Positions 16,753 through 25,511 of a DNA stretch of 40,006 nucleotides are shown piece after piece. Within the stretch, counting starts at the first letter, position 1; every line of letters starts with the position of its first letter. The translations under genes and the position numbers were made by a program. Origin of the DNA: an uncultured cyanobacterium (GTDB lineage: Bacteria > Cyanobacteriota > Vampirovibrionia > Vampirovibrionales > JAGQHJ01). The stretch spans positions 1-40,006 of the forward strand of contig CALAJO010000056.1 of NCBI GenBank assembly GCA_937922745.1, given 5' to 3'. The notes below the pieces were generated by a model. It was not told the DNA's origin. It saw nothing but the letters and a program-made list of their open reading frames with translations, and ran no database searches.

Positions 16753-17708
16753 ATCGCCTTAAGCCGCTTGATGCCGGAGGCGTTTTTCAGGCAGGCTTCC
16801 AGCATGGTGGGTGCATGTTTTTCCATGCCCACCGGCATAAAGTGGAAACCACCGGCATAAGGCGCCAGTTCCTCCACCAGGTCGGCGCAAAAGGCAATGC
16901 TCTCCCGGATGGGGTTATCCGATCGCTCCAGCAGGTCGATAAACGAGTTAGGGATAGAAATGCCGAGGATCTTTTGGTTCATAAAGCGGGCAAACTCCGC
17001 AGATTTTGGGGGAATGATCCCCACCAGCAGCTTGGGGACGTGACAGTTGAGTTTATCACAAAGGGATTGCAGCACCTCGTTTACGTCAATCAAGGTTTGC
17101 AGGTCGTAAATGGGTTGCGATTGCAGGAAATGCAGGCCAAGGCCCAGTTTGTATTGCAACCGGTGAATCTGGGCTTCCCTGGACATCCGGTGCGGATTGA
17201 GCGCAGACCCGGTGCAAAACTGGGTGCCGCCGCGTTTAAATTCCTTGCCGGTGGCATCCCTTCCTTCATTCATACTGCGGATAAGCTCCAGCAATCGCAG
17301 GGAATCCAAATGGGAAACCTGCTTGGCCACTTCCGCCTGGTCGCCCACCTGAACCGGATCGCCGGTAAGGGCAAGGACGGTTTGGATGCCTAATGCCCAC
17401 GCACCCAGCAAGTCTGCCTGCAGCGCAATCGCATTCCGGTCCCGGCCAGTCAACTGCCAGACGGCCTCAACGCCCAGTTCATCCTGGATAATCTTGGAGG
17501 CCGCCAGGGAACTCATCTTGAGGATGGAACGCTGGCAATCCGGCACATTAATGGCGTCGACCCATTCCTTTAAGGGGCGCACATGGTTAAGGAAAAGGCT
17601 CACGTCCGTCCCTTTTGGCGGGGAGATTTCTACGGTAATGGTATGGGTTTTGGATGCAATTTTCCGGGCGAAACTCACGATCTTATCTCTGGTCTGCTTT
17701 GCCGACAA
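16749..17708 (-). CDS. metF: Methylenetetrahydrofolate reductase family protein
   Basis: A 319-residue TIM-barrel flavoprotein of the MTHFR family, which reduces 5,10-methylene-THF to 5-methyl-THF for methionine synthesis. Motifs include TITVEISPPKGTDVSLFL with the catalytic-type Glu, EAVWQLTGRDRN, VLALTGDPVQVGD, and LHFLQSQPIYDLQTLIDVNE (the QxxFD-like strand). KLLVGIIPPKSAEFARFM and GFHFMPVGMEKHAPTMLEA end the barrel. The start is uncertain: the TTG at 17708 directly abuts an AGAGGAG site (no spacing), while GTG at 17678 has only a weak site. No metH or other methionine genes are in the window. Confidence 0.88.
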   Translation of the reverse strand: MSAKQTRDKIVSFARKIASKTHTITVEISPPKGTDVSLFLNHVRPLKEWVDAINVPDCQRSILKMSSLAASKIIQDELGVEAVWQLTGRDRNAIALQADLLGAWALGIQTVLALTGDPVQVGDQAEVAKQVSHLDSLRLLELIRSMNEGRDATGKEFKRGGTQFCTGSALNPHRMSREAQIHRLQYKLGLGLHFLQSQPIYDLQTLIDVNEVLQSLCDKLNCHVPKLLVGIIPPKSAEFARFMNQKILGISIPNSFIDLLERSDNPIRESIAFCADLVEELAPYAGGFHFMPVGMEKHAPTMLEACLKNASGIKRLKAI

Positions 17709-17806
17709 CTCCTCTTACCATCATATCAACACCCCATTGAAAAAGGGCAGAAAGCAACACAAAACCCTCCACTATAAGGAGCTGTGCAGGATGTGACGTA
17801 TAACGG

Positions 17807-19132
17807 TTAGGCGTGCTGTGCTTCCGGTTGGGGCAAGGTTAAGCGCATTGGTGGCATAAACATCCCCTGCGTGCGATGGAGCATGGCTTCGGTTTCATCC
17901 ACAATACGGTCAACCACGTCCTTATTCTTTAAGCGAACTTCGCTGGGTTCCGTGTCCTGCGCCTTGGCTCGTCGACGAAAACCGCGTATCGAATCGAAAA
18001 ATCGACGCTTGGGGCTGTCATTCTCCGGCAGGCCGAAGAAACTGGAATGCTCCTCCTCCTCAAAAACAATGCGATGCTTAAAAACGCCGTCGTTGCCCTG
18101 GACACGGCCATAAAGCGAATTCCCCATGGCAGGCGGTGCCCAGGCATCCTTTCCGCCCATAATAAAAAGCATCGGCGTGCGGGTAATCCGGTGGATAATG
18201 TCCAGCGAGTTCATCGTCTGGTGTTTGGGCATCAGCACCAGATCCGGCAGATGCAGAAAATCCGCAAACTCGTTGATTCTGGATGCCAGCCCTTGCGAAA
18301 GTTCCGATGCTCTCTCATCGGAAAGGCGGGCCCGCTTTATCTTCTCCATCAGGATGCGGGGGAGTTCACTCTGTCGGAGCAGCTTGCCCACTTCCCTGGT
18401 AGAAGTGATGGGCGCGCAAAATAAAACCAGCCGGAAGGGTTGCGTGTCGGGTTTCAATTGATAACGCCCGGTTGCCTCATCGCGTTGGTAATCCTGGGCA
18501 AGGGTTCTCACGGCAATGGCCGTTCCCAGGGAATGTGCCAGCACAATGGTATTTCGGCGTTCAACTCCCTGCTGCTTCAAGTAGTCGGCGGCGGCTTGAA
18601 AGTCCTCTGTCAGCGTTTGTTCAGAGGCTCGGACAACCTTGTTTTCCTTGTCAAAACCCCGATATTTGAAAACCATACAGCCATACCCCTTGCTCACAAA
18701 ATTCTCGAGCAAAGGCTCCTTCATTCCCACATTTCCGGTTCGGCCCGGCAACACCAGAATAGTTGGCTTGCCATTTTGTGGCGGAATAAACCAGCCCTTC
18801 AACATCGTCCCATCCATTGCCGGGAAGGTGATCACCTCGCGGCGGCTCTTAAGTACCGGGCTCTTAATATCCAGCACCGAAACGGAGTGGCTGGTCTTAA
18901 AGGCGGCAAAATCCATCAAGGCCAACAGGGGAATATCGTACGGGGGTAGTGTGTTGAGAAAGCGCTGCCATAGTTTTAAGCTTTGGCTTGATAAAGGCAG
19001 ATGAGACGCCTGCACCCGATCGGCAGGTTGTAACACATGCGCCGCCTGGAACCGGGGCGCATCAAGCATCGGCCGCCTGGGAACGGCATTTGACATGCTG
19101 ATGGAATCAATACGCAATCCCGTCACTCCCAA
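17807..19132 (-). CDS. Alpha/beta hydrolase
   Basis: A 441-residue serine hydrolase. The fold core begins at about residue 95 (REVITFPAMDGTMLKGWFIP). The nucleophile Ser is in VLAHSLGTAIAV, the acid Asp in FIMGGKDAWAPP, and the His in EEEEHSSFFG. An N-terminal extension of about 90 polar residues and a C-terminal basic tail flank the domain. The start is TTG with TAAGG 8 bases upstream; an ATG 12 codons in is an alternative. It lies downstream of a second alpha/beta hydrolase gene on the same strand, and the two are probably paralogues. Substrate unknown. Confidence 0.82.
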   Translation of the reverse strand: MGVTGLRIDSISMSNAVPRRPMLDAPRFQAAHVLQPADRVQASHLPLSSQSLKLWQRFLNTLPPYDIPLLALMDFAAFKTSHSVSVLDIKSPVLKSRREVITFPAMDGTMLKGWFIPPQNGKPTILVLPGRTGNVGMKEPLLENFVSKGYGCMVFKYRGFDKENKVVRASEQTLTEDFQAAADYLKQQGVERRNTIVLAHSLGTAIAVRTLAQDYQRDEATGRYQLKPDTQPFRLVLFCAPITSTREVGKLLRQSELPRILMEKIKRARLSDERASELSQGLASRINEFADFLHLPDLVLMPKHQTMNSLDIIHRITRTPMLFIMGGKDAWAPPAMGNSLYGRVQGNDGVFKHRIVFEEEEHSSFFGLPENDSPKRRFFDSIRGFRRRAKAQDTEPSEVRLKNKDVVDRIVDETEAMLHRTQGMFMPPMRLTLPQPEAQHA

Positions 19133-19209
19133 AAATCCAACCTTAAGTTATTTACTAGCGTAATCGAAAAAGACAACCATGCAAGCGCTACTTTGGAAAT
19201 ACAGGGACA

Positions 19210-20265
19210 TTACAGTCCTTTTAAAAACGTGTGAATCTGCCCCGACACTTCCTCGCCGCATGGGGTATGCACCGCCTCTGCGCCGGGAATGACATAAAGC
19301 TGCTTGCGCTCCCCTGGAAGGCGCATGGCCTGGTAAATCAACTGGGCATTAGGCGCAACCGGAATCAGGTTGTCCTTTTCGTGGTGCATCACCAGCAGCG
19401 GGACAGGTTGCGGCAAGCTGGCAATATGGCTGATCGTATCCATAAAGTTTCGGTTAACCAGGGCAAACAGGATTTGATCCAGCTTGATATCCCGCGCGAA
19501 CTTCAGGATTCTCGACTTCTCCCCGGGAAATGGATGCTGGGCTTGCCGGCGAAAATTATGAAAGCCGGAACAGGCAACCAATGCCCGAACTGTCTTGCCG
19601 TCTTTCTTCCATTTTTGCTGATAGCGGGACAAACCCGCTGCTGCGACATTAACGCCCATGGAGTGGGCAAACACCGTAATTTGTTGGGGCGGGGTGGGTA
19701 ACAATGATGCTTCCGGATGTGTCTTATCCGGGTACCCTTGCTCCAACCGATCCAGTACGGAAACAAAATTGGCATAAAGGGCCTCTTCCGATGGGCGCTG
19801 GCCTTTCTTTCGGCCAGCCTCATCAAAGCCAGCACCGTTGTATGCAAAAACGTTGAACCCATCCTTCAACAGCCCCTTGATCAGTTTGGCATGGGCTGCC
19901 GTGATGCCGTTTCGTCCATGGACAAACAGAAGCAGCGGGTTCTGCGGCTGGGTTTGCAGGTACCAGGCTTGCAGCGTCACGGGTTTTCCTTGCCCATCCG
20001 TGGAAGGGACGGGAACACTGAGCATGGTTGCCCCAATTTCCTTCAGGTCTTCAGGTGACATCCCCTTTTCCAAGGCTATCGCCGTACGAGGGTTATAAGC
20101 AATCGTCTCTACCTGGCGCCTTAACCCGGTTTTCAGATCGGCAAGCGGGGAGCGTCCAAAAACCGGTGTTCCCCGTACTTCGGTAGCATCCGGCTGATAG
20201 ACACGCTGTAACGGTTTTTGATTATAAAGGCCCATGGCCCCTGTAAACGGTTGAACACCCCTCAT
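19210..20265 (-). CDS. Alpha/beta hydrolase, paralogue of the 17807 gene
   Basis: A 351-residue serine hydrolase. It contains LQAWYLQTQPQNPLLLFVHG (first strands), the nucleophile Ser in TVFAHSMGVNVAAAGL, Asp in VMHHEKDNLIPVAP, and His in PGAEAVHTPCGEE. LLKDGFNVFAYNGAGFDEAG corresponds to FVSKGYGCMVFKYRGFDKEN in the neighbour, supporting duplication. The gap between the two genes is 77 bases, so co-transcription is likely. Gly-rich lipase-like or peptidase-like activity cannot be told apart from sequence. GGGAG lies 12 bases before the ATG. Confidence 0.82.
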   Translation of the reverse strand: MRGVQPFTGAMGLYNQKPLQRVYQPDATEVRGTPVFGRSPLADLKTGLRRQVETIAYNPRTAIALEKGMSPEDLKEIGATMLSVPVPSTDGQGKPVTLQAWYLQTQPQNPLLLFVHGRNGITAAHAKLIKGLLKDGFNVFAYNGAGFDEAGRKKGQRPSEEALYANFVSVLDRLEQGYPDKTHPEASLLPTPPQQITVFAHSMGVNVAAAGLSRYQQKWKKDGKTVRALVACSGFHNFRRQAQHPFPGEKSRILKFARDIKLDQILFALVNRNFMDTISHIASLPQPVPLLVMHHEKDNLIPVAPNAQLIYQAMRLPGERKQLYVIPGAEAVHTPCGEEVSGQIHTFLKGL

Positions 20266-20375
20266 TTTGTCACTTCACTCCCAAATTTAAAACAACTATA
20301 ATCATATCAAAAATCGCTGTAAATACGCGGCATCTCTCCTGAATTGTTACATTTAAGGCCCAGGCGGTTTAGCGC

Positions 20376-20411
20376 AAAAAAAAAATACCCTGCTGGGGGC
20401 AAGGTATTTTT
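20376..20411 (-). terminator. Terminator of the sigma/anti-sigma/Spy-like operon
   Basis: AAAAATACC (20381-20389) pairs with GGTATTTTT (20403-20411), and the inner CCTTGC/GCAGGG bases extend the stem. On the minus strand a run of about ten T residues follows. It lies 25 bases past the last gene of the operon. Confidence 0.9.
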
Positions 20412-20435
20412 AATCGGTTTCTGAAGTCAAACACA

Positions 20436-20864
20436 TTAATCAGCGTAGTTAATCATCCGTTGGAGCTTTACTTGCTGATCCTTATTCAGTATCTTCCGTT
20501 TGGTTAAAAAGATGTGCGTCGCTTCCAGCTTCAGCTTCATCTTATCTTCGTGGATTTGTTCCTGCAAACGAATAATTTCTCGCTCATCCGGCTTGGAAGA
20601 CTTCATCAGCGTCTGCAATTTGTTCTCGTTAGCCTTGATTCTCGGAACCAAATCGTTAACGGATGATTTCCACTGCTGATCCAAACGGTTCAGGCTGGAG
20701 CGTTGCGTATCAGAAAGTTCCAGCGTTTCCCAATTCACTTCACGAAATTGCTGCTTCGCAAAAGCATCATTGCTTGATGTAAGCGCCATTAAAAGCGCCA
20801 GCGTTAAAGAACTGAATATTAATCGGACTCGATTCACCGAACAATAACCCTTCTTTTGTGTCAT
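20436..20864 (-). CDS. Spy/CpxP-like periplasmic protein
   Basis: A 142-residue protein with a Sec signal peptide (LIFSSLTLALLMALTSSNDA, cleavage near AFA-K, residue 36). A long helical mature part follows with LSDTQRSSLNRLDQQW at its start and an LTKRKILNKDQQVKLQRM helix at its end. This arrangement resembles the LTxxQ-type helical hairpins of Spy, CpxP, ZraP and the CnrX metal sensor. It is the third gene of an operon with an ECF sigma factor and its anti-sigma factor (12-base gap). A role as periplasmic sensor or effector of that relay is inferred from this position. Confidence 0.75.
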   Translation of the reverse strand: MTQKKGYCSVNRVRLIFSSLTLALLMALTSSNDAFAKQQFREVNWETLELSDTQRSSLNRLDQQWKSSVNDLVPRIKANENKLQTLMKSSKPDEREIIRLQEQIHEDKMKLKLEATHIFLTKRKILNKDQQVKLQRMINYAD

Positions 20865-20876
20865 CTTCTTTTGCCT

Positions 20877-21905
20877 CTACTGCACATTGCTGTAAAGCGC
20901 CATAGCAGATACATCTTTCTCTACGACAGGCTCTTCCCCGTTGTAAACATTGGGATCCGAGGAGAACAAGTAGGCTTCTGGCGAATGGTAGATTGTGTTA
21001 GGCGCGGCATAATTAACCGGCCTGGGCCGCAGGGCTGCCGCTTCCCGCTCATCCTGCATCAAGGCATCCTGTAGGGCAACCGCATTTACCTTGCCTTCAA
21101 GCGGGCTGCTGCCCGGCATCAGGCGGCCGGTAAATACCAGGAACAACAAGGATGCCGCGACCGCTGTGCCGGCCCAAAAGGTCCAGCGACGGCGGGGCTT
21201 AAGCTTAACGACGTTCTGTGCCGCAACAGGTTCCTGCTGCAATTGGGCCGCAATCGCAGGCCAGCAATCCGGAATATTTTGTGCAACAGCCTCTTCCAGG
21301 TTAAAAGCGCCAGAGCATTGAGCCATAACATCATAGGCCTCAGCGCAAGGCAGGCATTCCAGCAGGTGGTTTTCCAACTCATCGCGCTCAGCAGCAGGTA
21401 GTTCTGCATCCACATGGGCCGACATGGTTTCCGCAGTATAGCGACCACAACCAACCGTGGGCATCTCTTCCGTTTCATCCAGAATGTCAGCGAAACCGTT
21501 CTCCAACGCATTCATCACGAGGTGGGTCAGTTCCAGGCCATCCAAACGACCTTCCAGGCGATAAAGATATTGCCGATATGTCTCGGTCGTATCCATTAAC
21601 AGGCCCAGTTGCTCATTACAGGGCAAGCAATGCGGCAAATGCTGTTCAAAGGCGTCGATACGATGGGTTAAAAGTAACCCGTCATCAATATCACATCCCA
21701 ACTCTCGGTCAAAATAAGTCGAGAGGAACTCATAATCGTATTGGCAAGGGAGTGGCTGCGACAAATCCTGTTGGAATTGCGCTATGACGGCGTCCGTCAA
21801 ATCCGGCCCGGCAGCCGAAGACTCGGACAAAACCTTCGAGATCCTTTCAGGATCAAAATAGCCATCCCCTGTATTGGCGTCATATTTTGGTGAAGTGTCG
21901 GGCAT
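20877..21905 (-). CDS. Anti-sigma factor with two zinc-finger (ZAS-type) domains
   Basis: A 342-residue membrane anti-sigma factor. Two HxxxCxxC motifs are visible: His89-x3-Cys93-x2-Cys96 and His180-x3-Cys184-x2-Cys187. Each is preceded by a helix typical of zinc-binding anti-sigma (ZAS) domains (YEFLSTYFDRELG and AETMSAHVDAELP). One transmembrane segment (241-260, WTFWAGTAVAASLLFLVFTG) follows a basic KPRRR stop signal, leaving about 80 residues outside the cytoplasm. Two ZAS modules in one protein is unusual. It lies 6 bases downstream of the ECF sigma gene, so it very likely holds that sigma factor inactive. Confidence 0.85.
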   Translation of the reverse strand: MPDTSPKYDANTGDGYFDPERISKVLSESSAAGPDLTDAVIAQFQQDLSQPLPCQYDYEFLSTYFDRELGCDIDDGLLLTHRIDAFEQHLPHCLPCNEQLGLLMDTTETYRQYLYRLEGRLDGLELTHLVMNALENGFADILDETEEMPTVGCGRYTAETMSAHVDAELPAAERDELENHLLECLPCAEAYDVMAQCSGAFNLEEAVAQNIPDCWPAIAAQLQQEPVAAQNVVKLKPRRRWTFWAGTAVAASLLFLVFTGRLMPGSSPLEGKVNAVALQDALMQDEREAAALRPRPVNYAAPNTIYHSPEAYLFSSDPNVYNGEEPVVEKDVSAMALYSNVQ

Positions 21906-21911
21906 ACGAAT

Positions 21912-22553
21912 CTACTTTCCTTTTAAATAAGGCGCCATAGCCTCCTGGAGTTTCAACCTGGCACGAGCGAGCCGAGACTTAACCGTTCCGAGGTTTGAAT
22001 TCGTCAAACTGGCTATCTCTTCGTAGCTCATGCCTTGTAGTTCTCTTAGGACGATAATTGTTCGAAACTGTTCCGGCAAGTTTTGAATTGCTTCACGAAT
22101 TTTTTCATCCAATTCGGAACTGAGCGCATTATTCTCCGGATGCTGCGACACATCCGGGATATCGCGGGCCGGTCCGTTTTCATCCCCCTCATCCCCGCCA
22201 TAGGATAAAGGCTCATCCATGGAAACGGTTCTCAGACGCCGCGGTGCCTTTCGCAACTCATCGTAGAAGAGGTTGGTAATAATGCGGTTTAACCAGTATT
22301 TAAATGTTTTGGGATTACGCAGCGTTCGGATGGAACGACACATGCGAAGCAGGACATCCTGTGTTAAATCCGAGATGTCATTGCGTTCAGGGGCCAATTG
22401 ATACAAGGTCATGTACACGGAGCGCTGATAACGCTGCACTAGCTCCTGTAAAGCGCGGGTATCTTTTTCATTCTGCTGGGCCAGTTCCACCAGCTCTTCG
22501 GTAGACAGGTTTTTGAGGGTGGTGCTGGATGAAGGAGGCGTGTTACTGCTCAC
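21912..22553 (-). CDS. ECF-type RNA polymerase sigma factor
   Basis: A 213-residue sigma factor of the extracytoplasmic-function group. Region 2 (about 40-105) shows QRYQRSVYMTLYQLAPERND, ISDLTQDVLLRMCRSI and PKTFKYWLNRIITNLFYDEL. Region 4 (about 150-205) shows IREAIQNLPEQFRTIIVLRE, MSYEEIASLTNSNLGTVKSR and LARARLKLQEAM. The region 1.1 and 3 domains of housekeeping sigma factors are absent. It is the first gene of an operon with its anti-sigma factor and a Spy-like protein, so autoregulation is likely. The 113-base gap to the upstream PilZ gene must hold its promoter. Confidence 0.93.
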   Translation of the reverse strand: MSSNTPPSSSTTLKNLSTEELVELAQQNEKDTRALQELVQRYQRSVYMTLYQLAPERNDISDLTQDVLLRMCRSIRTLRNPKTFKYWLNRIITNLFYDELRKAPRRLRTVSMDEPLSYGGDEGDENGPARDIPDVSQHPENNALSSELDEKIREAIQNLPEQFRTIIVLRELQGMSYEEIASLTNSNLGTVKSRLARARLKLQEAMAPYLKGK

Positions 22554-22667
22554 CGGGATTTACCCTATTCACTAATCGACTCCAGAATTGTATCACATGC
22601 AACAAGGCATCTGACCAGGGGTAGGGCTGAATTATTTGCGGGGTGGCCAGCGGGACAAAACCGTGCC

Positions 22668-23366
22668 TTACCCATCCTGTCGGAGGTGTCTCTGCTGCAA
22701 CAATTCCTGCCGAAAGCAGAAGCCCACCAGCCGGTCTTCCTCGTATCGCTCCAGGTTTAAAAACGCCACCGCTGTTACATAATGTTGCACCGTTCCATCG
22801 GGATAAAGCACGGGCTGGCTCAATACCACACGGGATTTGACTTTGTAGAGATTACCCCGCTCGTCCGGCTTGAACTCCAGCAGGATAACTTCATTCTCCT
22901 GGAACAGCCTTTTGCTGGTAAAACGCATTCCACCACCACTAAGGTTAACGGATTGGGCATTTAGGGGAAACTCCCGGTTATTGACAGTGAAAAACGCCTT
23001 TAGCGGGAACTGCACCGGCACACGGATATGCCGGCGGCGCTTGAGAAAATGCTGATGGAACCCTGGCGGCACCTCAACCCAACATCCGGCGGGATCTGCT
23101 TCCCGGAACAGGATAATGGTCGTCATAATTGTAGGGAAATCCGGAAGCTCCGGCTGAAAATTAATGCCCAGTTGGAAGTTTGGAATAAGAACGCTTTGGA
23201 TGCCTGGAAAGGCAGGAACATCGAGCAAGAGCTTGTTGTTGGCAACCGCCCTAATCAGGCTTTGAAACTGAAAAAGCTGCTGTGATGCGTCCGGCAGCCT
23301 GAACGTGACCAGTATCTGGTCGTTCACGTCCACAAACTCCGAAAGTTCCAAAGGCGGCCTGGTCAT
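22668..23366 (-). CDS. PilZ domain protein (YcgR-like, c-di-GMP receptor)
   Basis: A 232-residue protein with an N-terminal beta-barrel of the YcgR type (DVNDQILVTFRLPDASQQLF). The C-terminal PilZ domain (from about residue 107) has the c-di-GMP-binding signatures RxxxR (FLKRRRHIRVPV) and N-x-S-x-x-G (VNLSGGGMRF), both intact. Such proteins link cyclic di-GMP to flagellar braking or surface behaviour; no flagellar structural gene is in the window. The start is uncertain between ATG 23366 and an upstream TTG at 23381. Confidence 0.88.
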   Translation of the reverse strand: MTRPPLELSEFVDVNDQILVTFRLPDASQQLFQFQSLIRAVANNKLLLDVPAFPGIQSVLIPNFQLGINFQPELPDFPTIMTTIILFREADPAGCWVEVPPGFHQHFLKRRRHIRVPVQFPLKAFFTVNNREFPLNAQSVNLSGGGMRFTSKRLFQENEVILLEFKPDERGNLYKVKSRVVLSQPVLYPDGTVQHYVTAVAFLNLERYEEDRLVGFCFRQELLQQRHLRQDG

Positions 23367-23561
23367 CCGTTCTATCCGCAAAGGCCCTTAATATAAAGGC
23401 ACGTCGATTTGAATCCATACCTGATAATAACACACAAGCCACTGCCTCCAGCGTCCTCCGAACAGACCAGCCACCATGGGATTCTTCCTTCGGTATGTGA
23501 TAGAATAGGCTGGTTCCGTTAAATACGGTAACAACCTCATGGTCCAACCGGCAAGGGCGGT

Positions 23562-23590
23562 TTGACATCACTTTTTCTTCTCGATATAGT
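23562..23590 (+). promoter_or_regulatory. rplU-rpmA promoter
   Basis: Consensus -35 TTGACA (23562-23567), a 17-base spacer and -10 TATAGT (23585-23590). Transcription should start near 23597, leaving a leader of only about 35 bases before the rplU ATG. Confidence 0.8.
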
Positions 23591-23631
23591 ATATTTTCAC
23601 CCGACATATAAAGAAAGAATGGAATAGACTC

Positions 23632-24126
23632 ATGCGAGCTATCGTCAGTATCCAAGGCAAACAGTACGAAGTAGAAGAAGGGCGCTACGTCCTTGTAGAC
23701 CGTGTCCAGGCCGATGAAAATGCGGAAGTCGTTTTAGATAACGTATTGATGGTTTCGGCAGGCGAGCATTCGATTATTGGCGCACCTTTCATCGAAGGGG
23801 CGACCGTTAAAACCACCGTCAGACGCCATGGCAAAGGGCCCAAGGTGCTGGTTTACAAAATGCGCCGCAAAAAAGGCTACCGCCGTAAAAATGGCCACCG
23901 TCAGGAGTTTACCGAACTGCAAGTCACCATGCTGGATTTCCCCGGCAAGGATGCCATTGCCTCCCAGGTAAAACCGACTGAAGAGAAGCAGGAAAGCAAA
24001 AAGGCCCCTAAGGCCCAACAACCCAAGGCCGAGAAGAAAGCCGCTCCCAAAAAGGAAAAGGTTGAAGTAACGGCCCAAATGCCGGAGCCCCCGCAGGCAC
24101 CTGAAGAAACTTCGGCTGCTGAGTAG
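23632..24126 (+). CDS. rplU: 50S ribosomal protein L21 with long Lys/Ala/Pro tail
   Basis: A 164-residue L21 protein of the large ribosomal subunit. The first 103 residues are the full L21 fold (MRAIVSIQGKQYEVEEGRYV, VYKMRRKKGYRRKNGHRQ). About 60 extra residues rich in Lys, Ala, Pro and Glu (EEKQESKKAPKAQQPKAEKK and beyond) follow. Similar low-complexity tails occur in some lineages; their role is not known. rpmA follows 65 bases downstream, the classical order. Confidence 0.97.
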   Translation: MRAIVSIQGKQYEVEEGRYVLVDRVQADENAEVVLDNVLMVSAGEHSIIGAPFIEGATVKTTVRRHGKGPKVLVYKMRRKKGYRRKNGHRQEFTELQVTMLDFPGKDAIASQVKPTEEKQESKKAPKAQQPKAEKKAAPKKEKVEVTAQMPEPPQAPEETSAAE

Positions 24127-24191
24127 TTGACTGCTTTTGGATAAAACAGGTTAGAATATTTCAAGACCCAATTCGTCAGGAGTAATTCATT

Positions 24192-24458
24192 ATGGCTCAT
24201 AAGAAGGGTGTAGGCTCTACCCGAAACGGACGCGACAGTAACCCCAAGTATCTGGGGATTAAAAAATATGGTGGTGAAGCGGTCAGAACCGGTAACATCC
24301 TGGTTCGCCAGCGCGGCACCAAATTCCACCCTGGGCTCAACGTGGGCATCGGCAAGGATGATACCCTGTTTGCCCTGATTGACGGCGTGGTAAAATTCGA
24401 GCGCTACCGAAAGAACAGTAAGAAAGTCAGCGTCGTTAGCGCTTCTGCTACGGCTTAA
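24192..24458 (+). CDS. rpmA: 50S ribosomal protein L27
   Basis: An 88-residue L27 protein. It starts [20 protein letters not shown], as is typical, and has [20 protein letters not shown] and the [17 protein letters not shown] core. No cleavable Firmicute-type N-terminal extension is present. TCAGGAG precedes the ATG. The last bases overlap the stop of the convergent zinc-ribbon gene at 24455. Confidence 0.98.
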   Translation: MAHKKGVGSTRNGRDSNPKYLGIKKYGGEAVRTGNILVRQRGTKFHPGLNVGIGKDDTLFALIDGVVKFERYRKNSKKVSVVSASATA

Positions 24459-24988
24459 CTGGAAATACGTTTAAAACCAAACCGGGCTTGTTGTGATGGA
24501 GATGATGATCGCCTCACCGATTCATTGCCCGGTTTTGTTTTGCCGGTGGATAACTGGGGTGAATTTTTAGGCGTTTCCTTCTCATCATCGCCACGGTGAA
24601 AAGCCGATAAGCCTTTTTTGATGTTCTCCAACCGGCGTTCGTTTTCGGTAATGCCTACGCCGGCTTCCTTTTCCACAAACTTGTTGCAGGCATAGCAAAA
24701 ATGCCCTACCCGGTTAACATAACTCATTTCGCATTTGCAACGGGCGCAATAATTGGAAATGAGCTGATTCGCCGTCCCAAGCGCACCGCTAAACACCATG
24801 GTCTGAATTGTTTTGACCGGCGAATCAAAAGCGCTGGCTATTTCCTCAATCGTAACGCCAGGGTTTTCCTGCACAAACCGGTAAATTTCCATGGTTAGTT
24901 CCTGCTCATGGCTATGGCATGGCTTACACAGCAAGCTGGAGGATTTTTGGAACACGCGTCCGCATCGTTTGCAATTGTCTATGGACAT
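24455..24988 (-). CDS. Zinc-ribbon protein resembling the flagellar-operon YvyF family
   Basis: A 177-residue protein. An N-terminal zinc ribbon ([19 protein letters not shown]) is followed by a winged-helix-like segment ([20 protein letters not shown]). A second CxxC pair (YCARCKCEM and FCYACNKF) and a basic Ser/Lys-rich tail ending [10 protein letters not shown] come next. The first half resembles the YvyF/TIGR03826 family found near flgM in flagellar operons; this is a judgement from the pattern, not a search result. It lies 25 bases downstream of another Cys-rich gene, so the two are probably co-transcribed. Confidence 0.65.
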   Translation of the reverse strand: MSIDNCKRCGRVFQKSSSLLCKPCHSHEQELTMEIYRFVQENPGVTIEEIASAFDSPVKTIQTMVFSGALGTANQLISNYCARCKCEMSYVNRVGHFCYACNKFVEKEAGVGITENERRLENIKKGLSAFHRGDDEKETPKNSPQLSTGKTKPGNESVRRSSSPSQQARFGFKRISS

Positions 24989-25013
24989 ACTGGTCTGCTT
25001 TCTCCCTCTTCAA

Positions 25014-25511
25014 CTAGAACCGGTGCGGTAGGAATGATGCGCGGGTTTGTCGCGATGATTGCGGGCGGATTGCGGCTTTCATATCGGGAAATGCGATCTT
25101 GGTCGGTAGCATGTCCTCTGCAATAAGGGTTGTGGCTTGATGTTCCTGTAGTAGCCTGTTCTTCTCCATCATGGCCTGGATAAGGTGAAGACAGTCCAAA
25201 CACGCAGTTTCAGCCGGGTAATACAATTTGGTTCGGCAGATATGGCAATGCCCTCTTAAATGCCCCTCCAGCCGAGGATAATGTTTGGTTAGGCCGAAAC
25301 GATATTTAATGTAGGCATTAACGCGCTTGGCATCCATATCAATCCGATTGAGCAGGGCTATCCCATTATGGCCTTTCAGCATTTTATCAATTTGGGTCAG
25401 CACCACCTTATACTGTGCTTCCTGCATCTTCAGGCAATCACTGCACAGCTCGCTAACCTGGCTACTAATCCGATGAACCCGACCACAAACCCGACAATTG
25501 CTGACCGGCAT
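25014..25511 (-). CDS. Cysteine-rich zinc-ribbon protein
   Basis: A 165-residue protein with two CxxC...CxxC units: CRVCGRVHRISSQVSELCSD near the N-terminus, and CHICRTKLYYPAETACLDC in the middle. A long helix (LIQAMMEKNRLLQEHQATTL) and a basic tail follow. The opening resembles the zinc ribbon of the downstream 24455 gene, suggesting related or duplicated genes. AAAGGGAT lies upstream of the ATG. It may be part of the same regulatory or flagellar-type module; function not established. Confidence 0.65.
   Translation of the reverse strand: MPVSNCRVCGRVHRISSQVSELCSDCLKMQEAQYKVVLTQIDKMLKGHNGIALLNRIDMDAKRVNAYIKYRFGLTKHYPRLEGHLRGHCHICRTKLYYPAETACLDCLHLIQAMMEKNRLLQEHQATTLIAEDMLPTKIAFPDMKAAIRPQSSRQTRASFLPHRF

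Noticed and set aside
24479-24535. 9-bp stem AAACCGGGC/GCCCGGTTT as rpmA terminator
   Set aside because: The loop is 39 bases and the whole lies inside the convergent zinc-ribbon gene. It may contribute but cannot be called.
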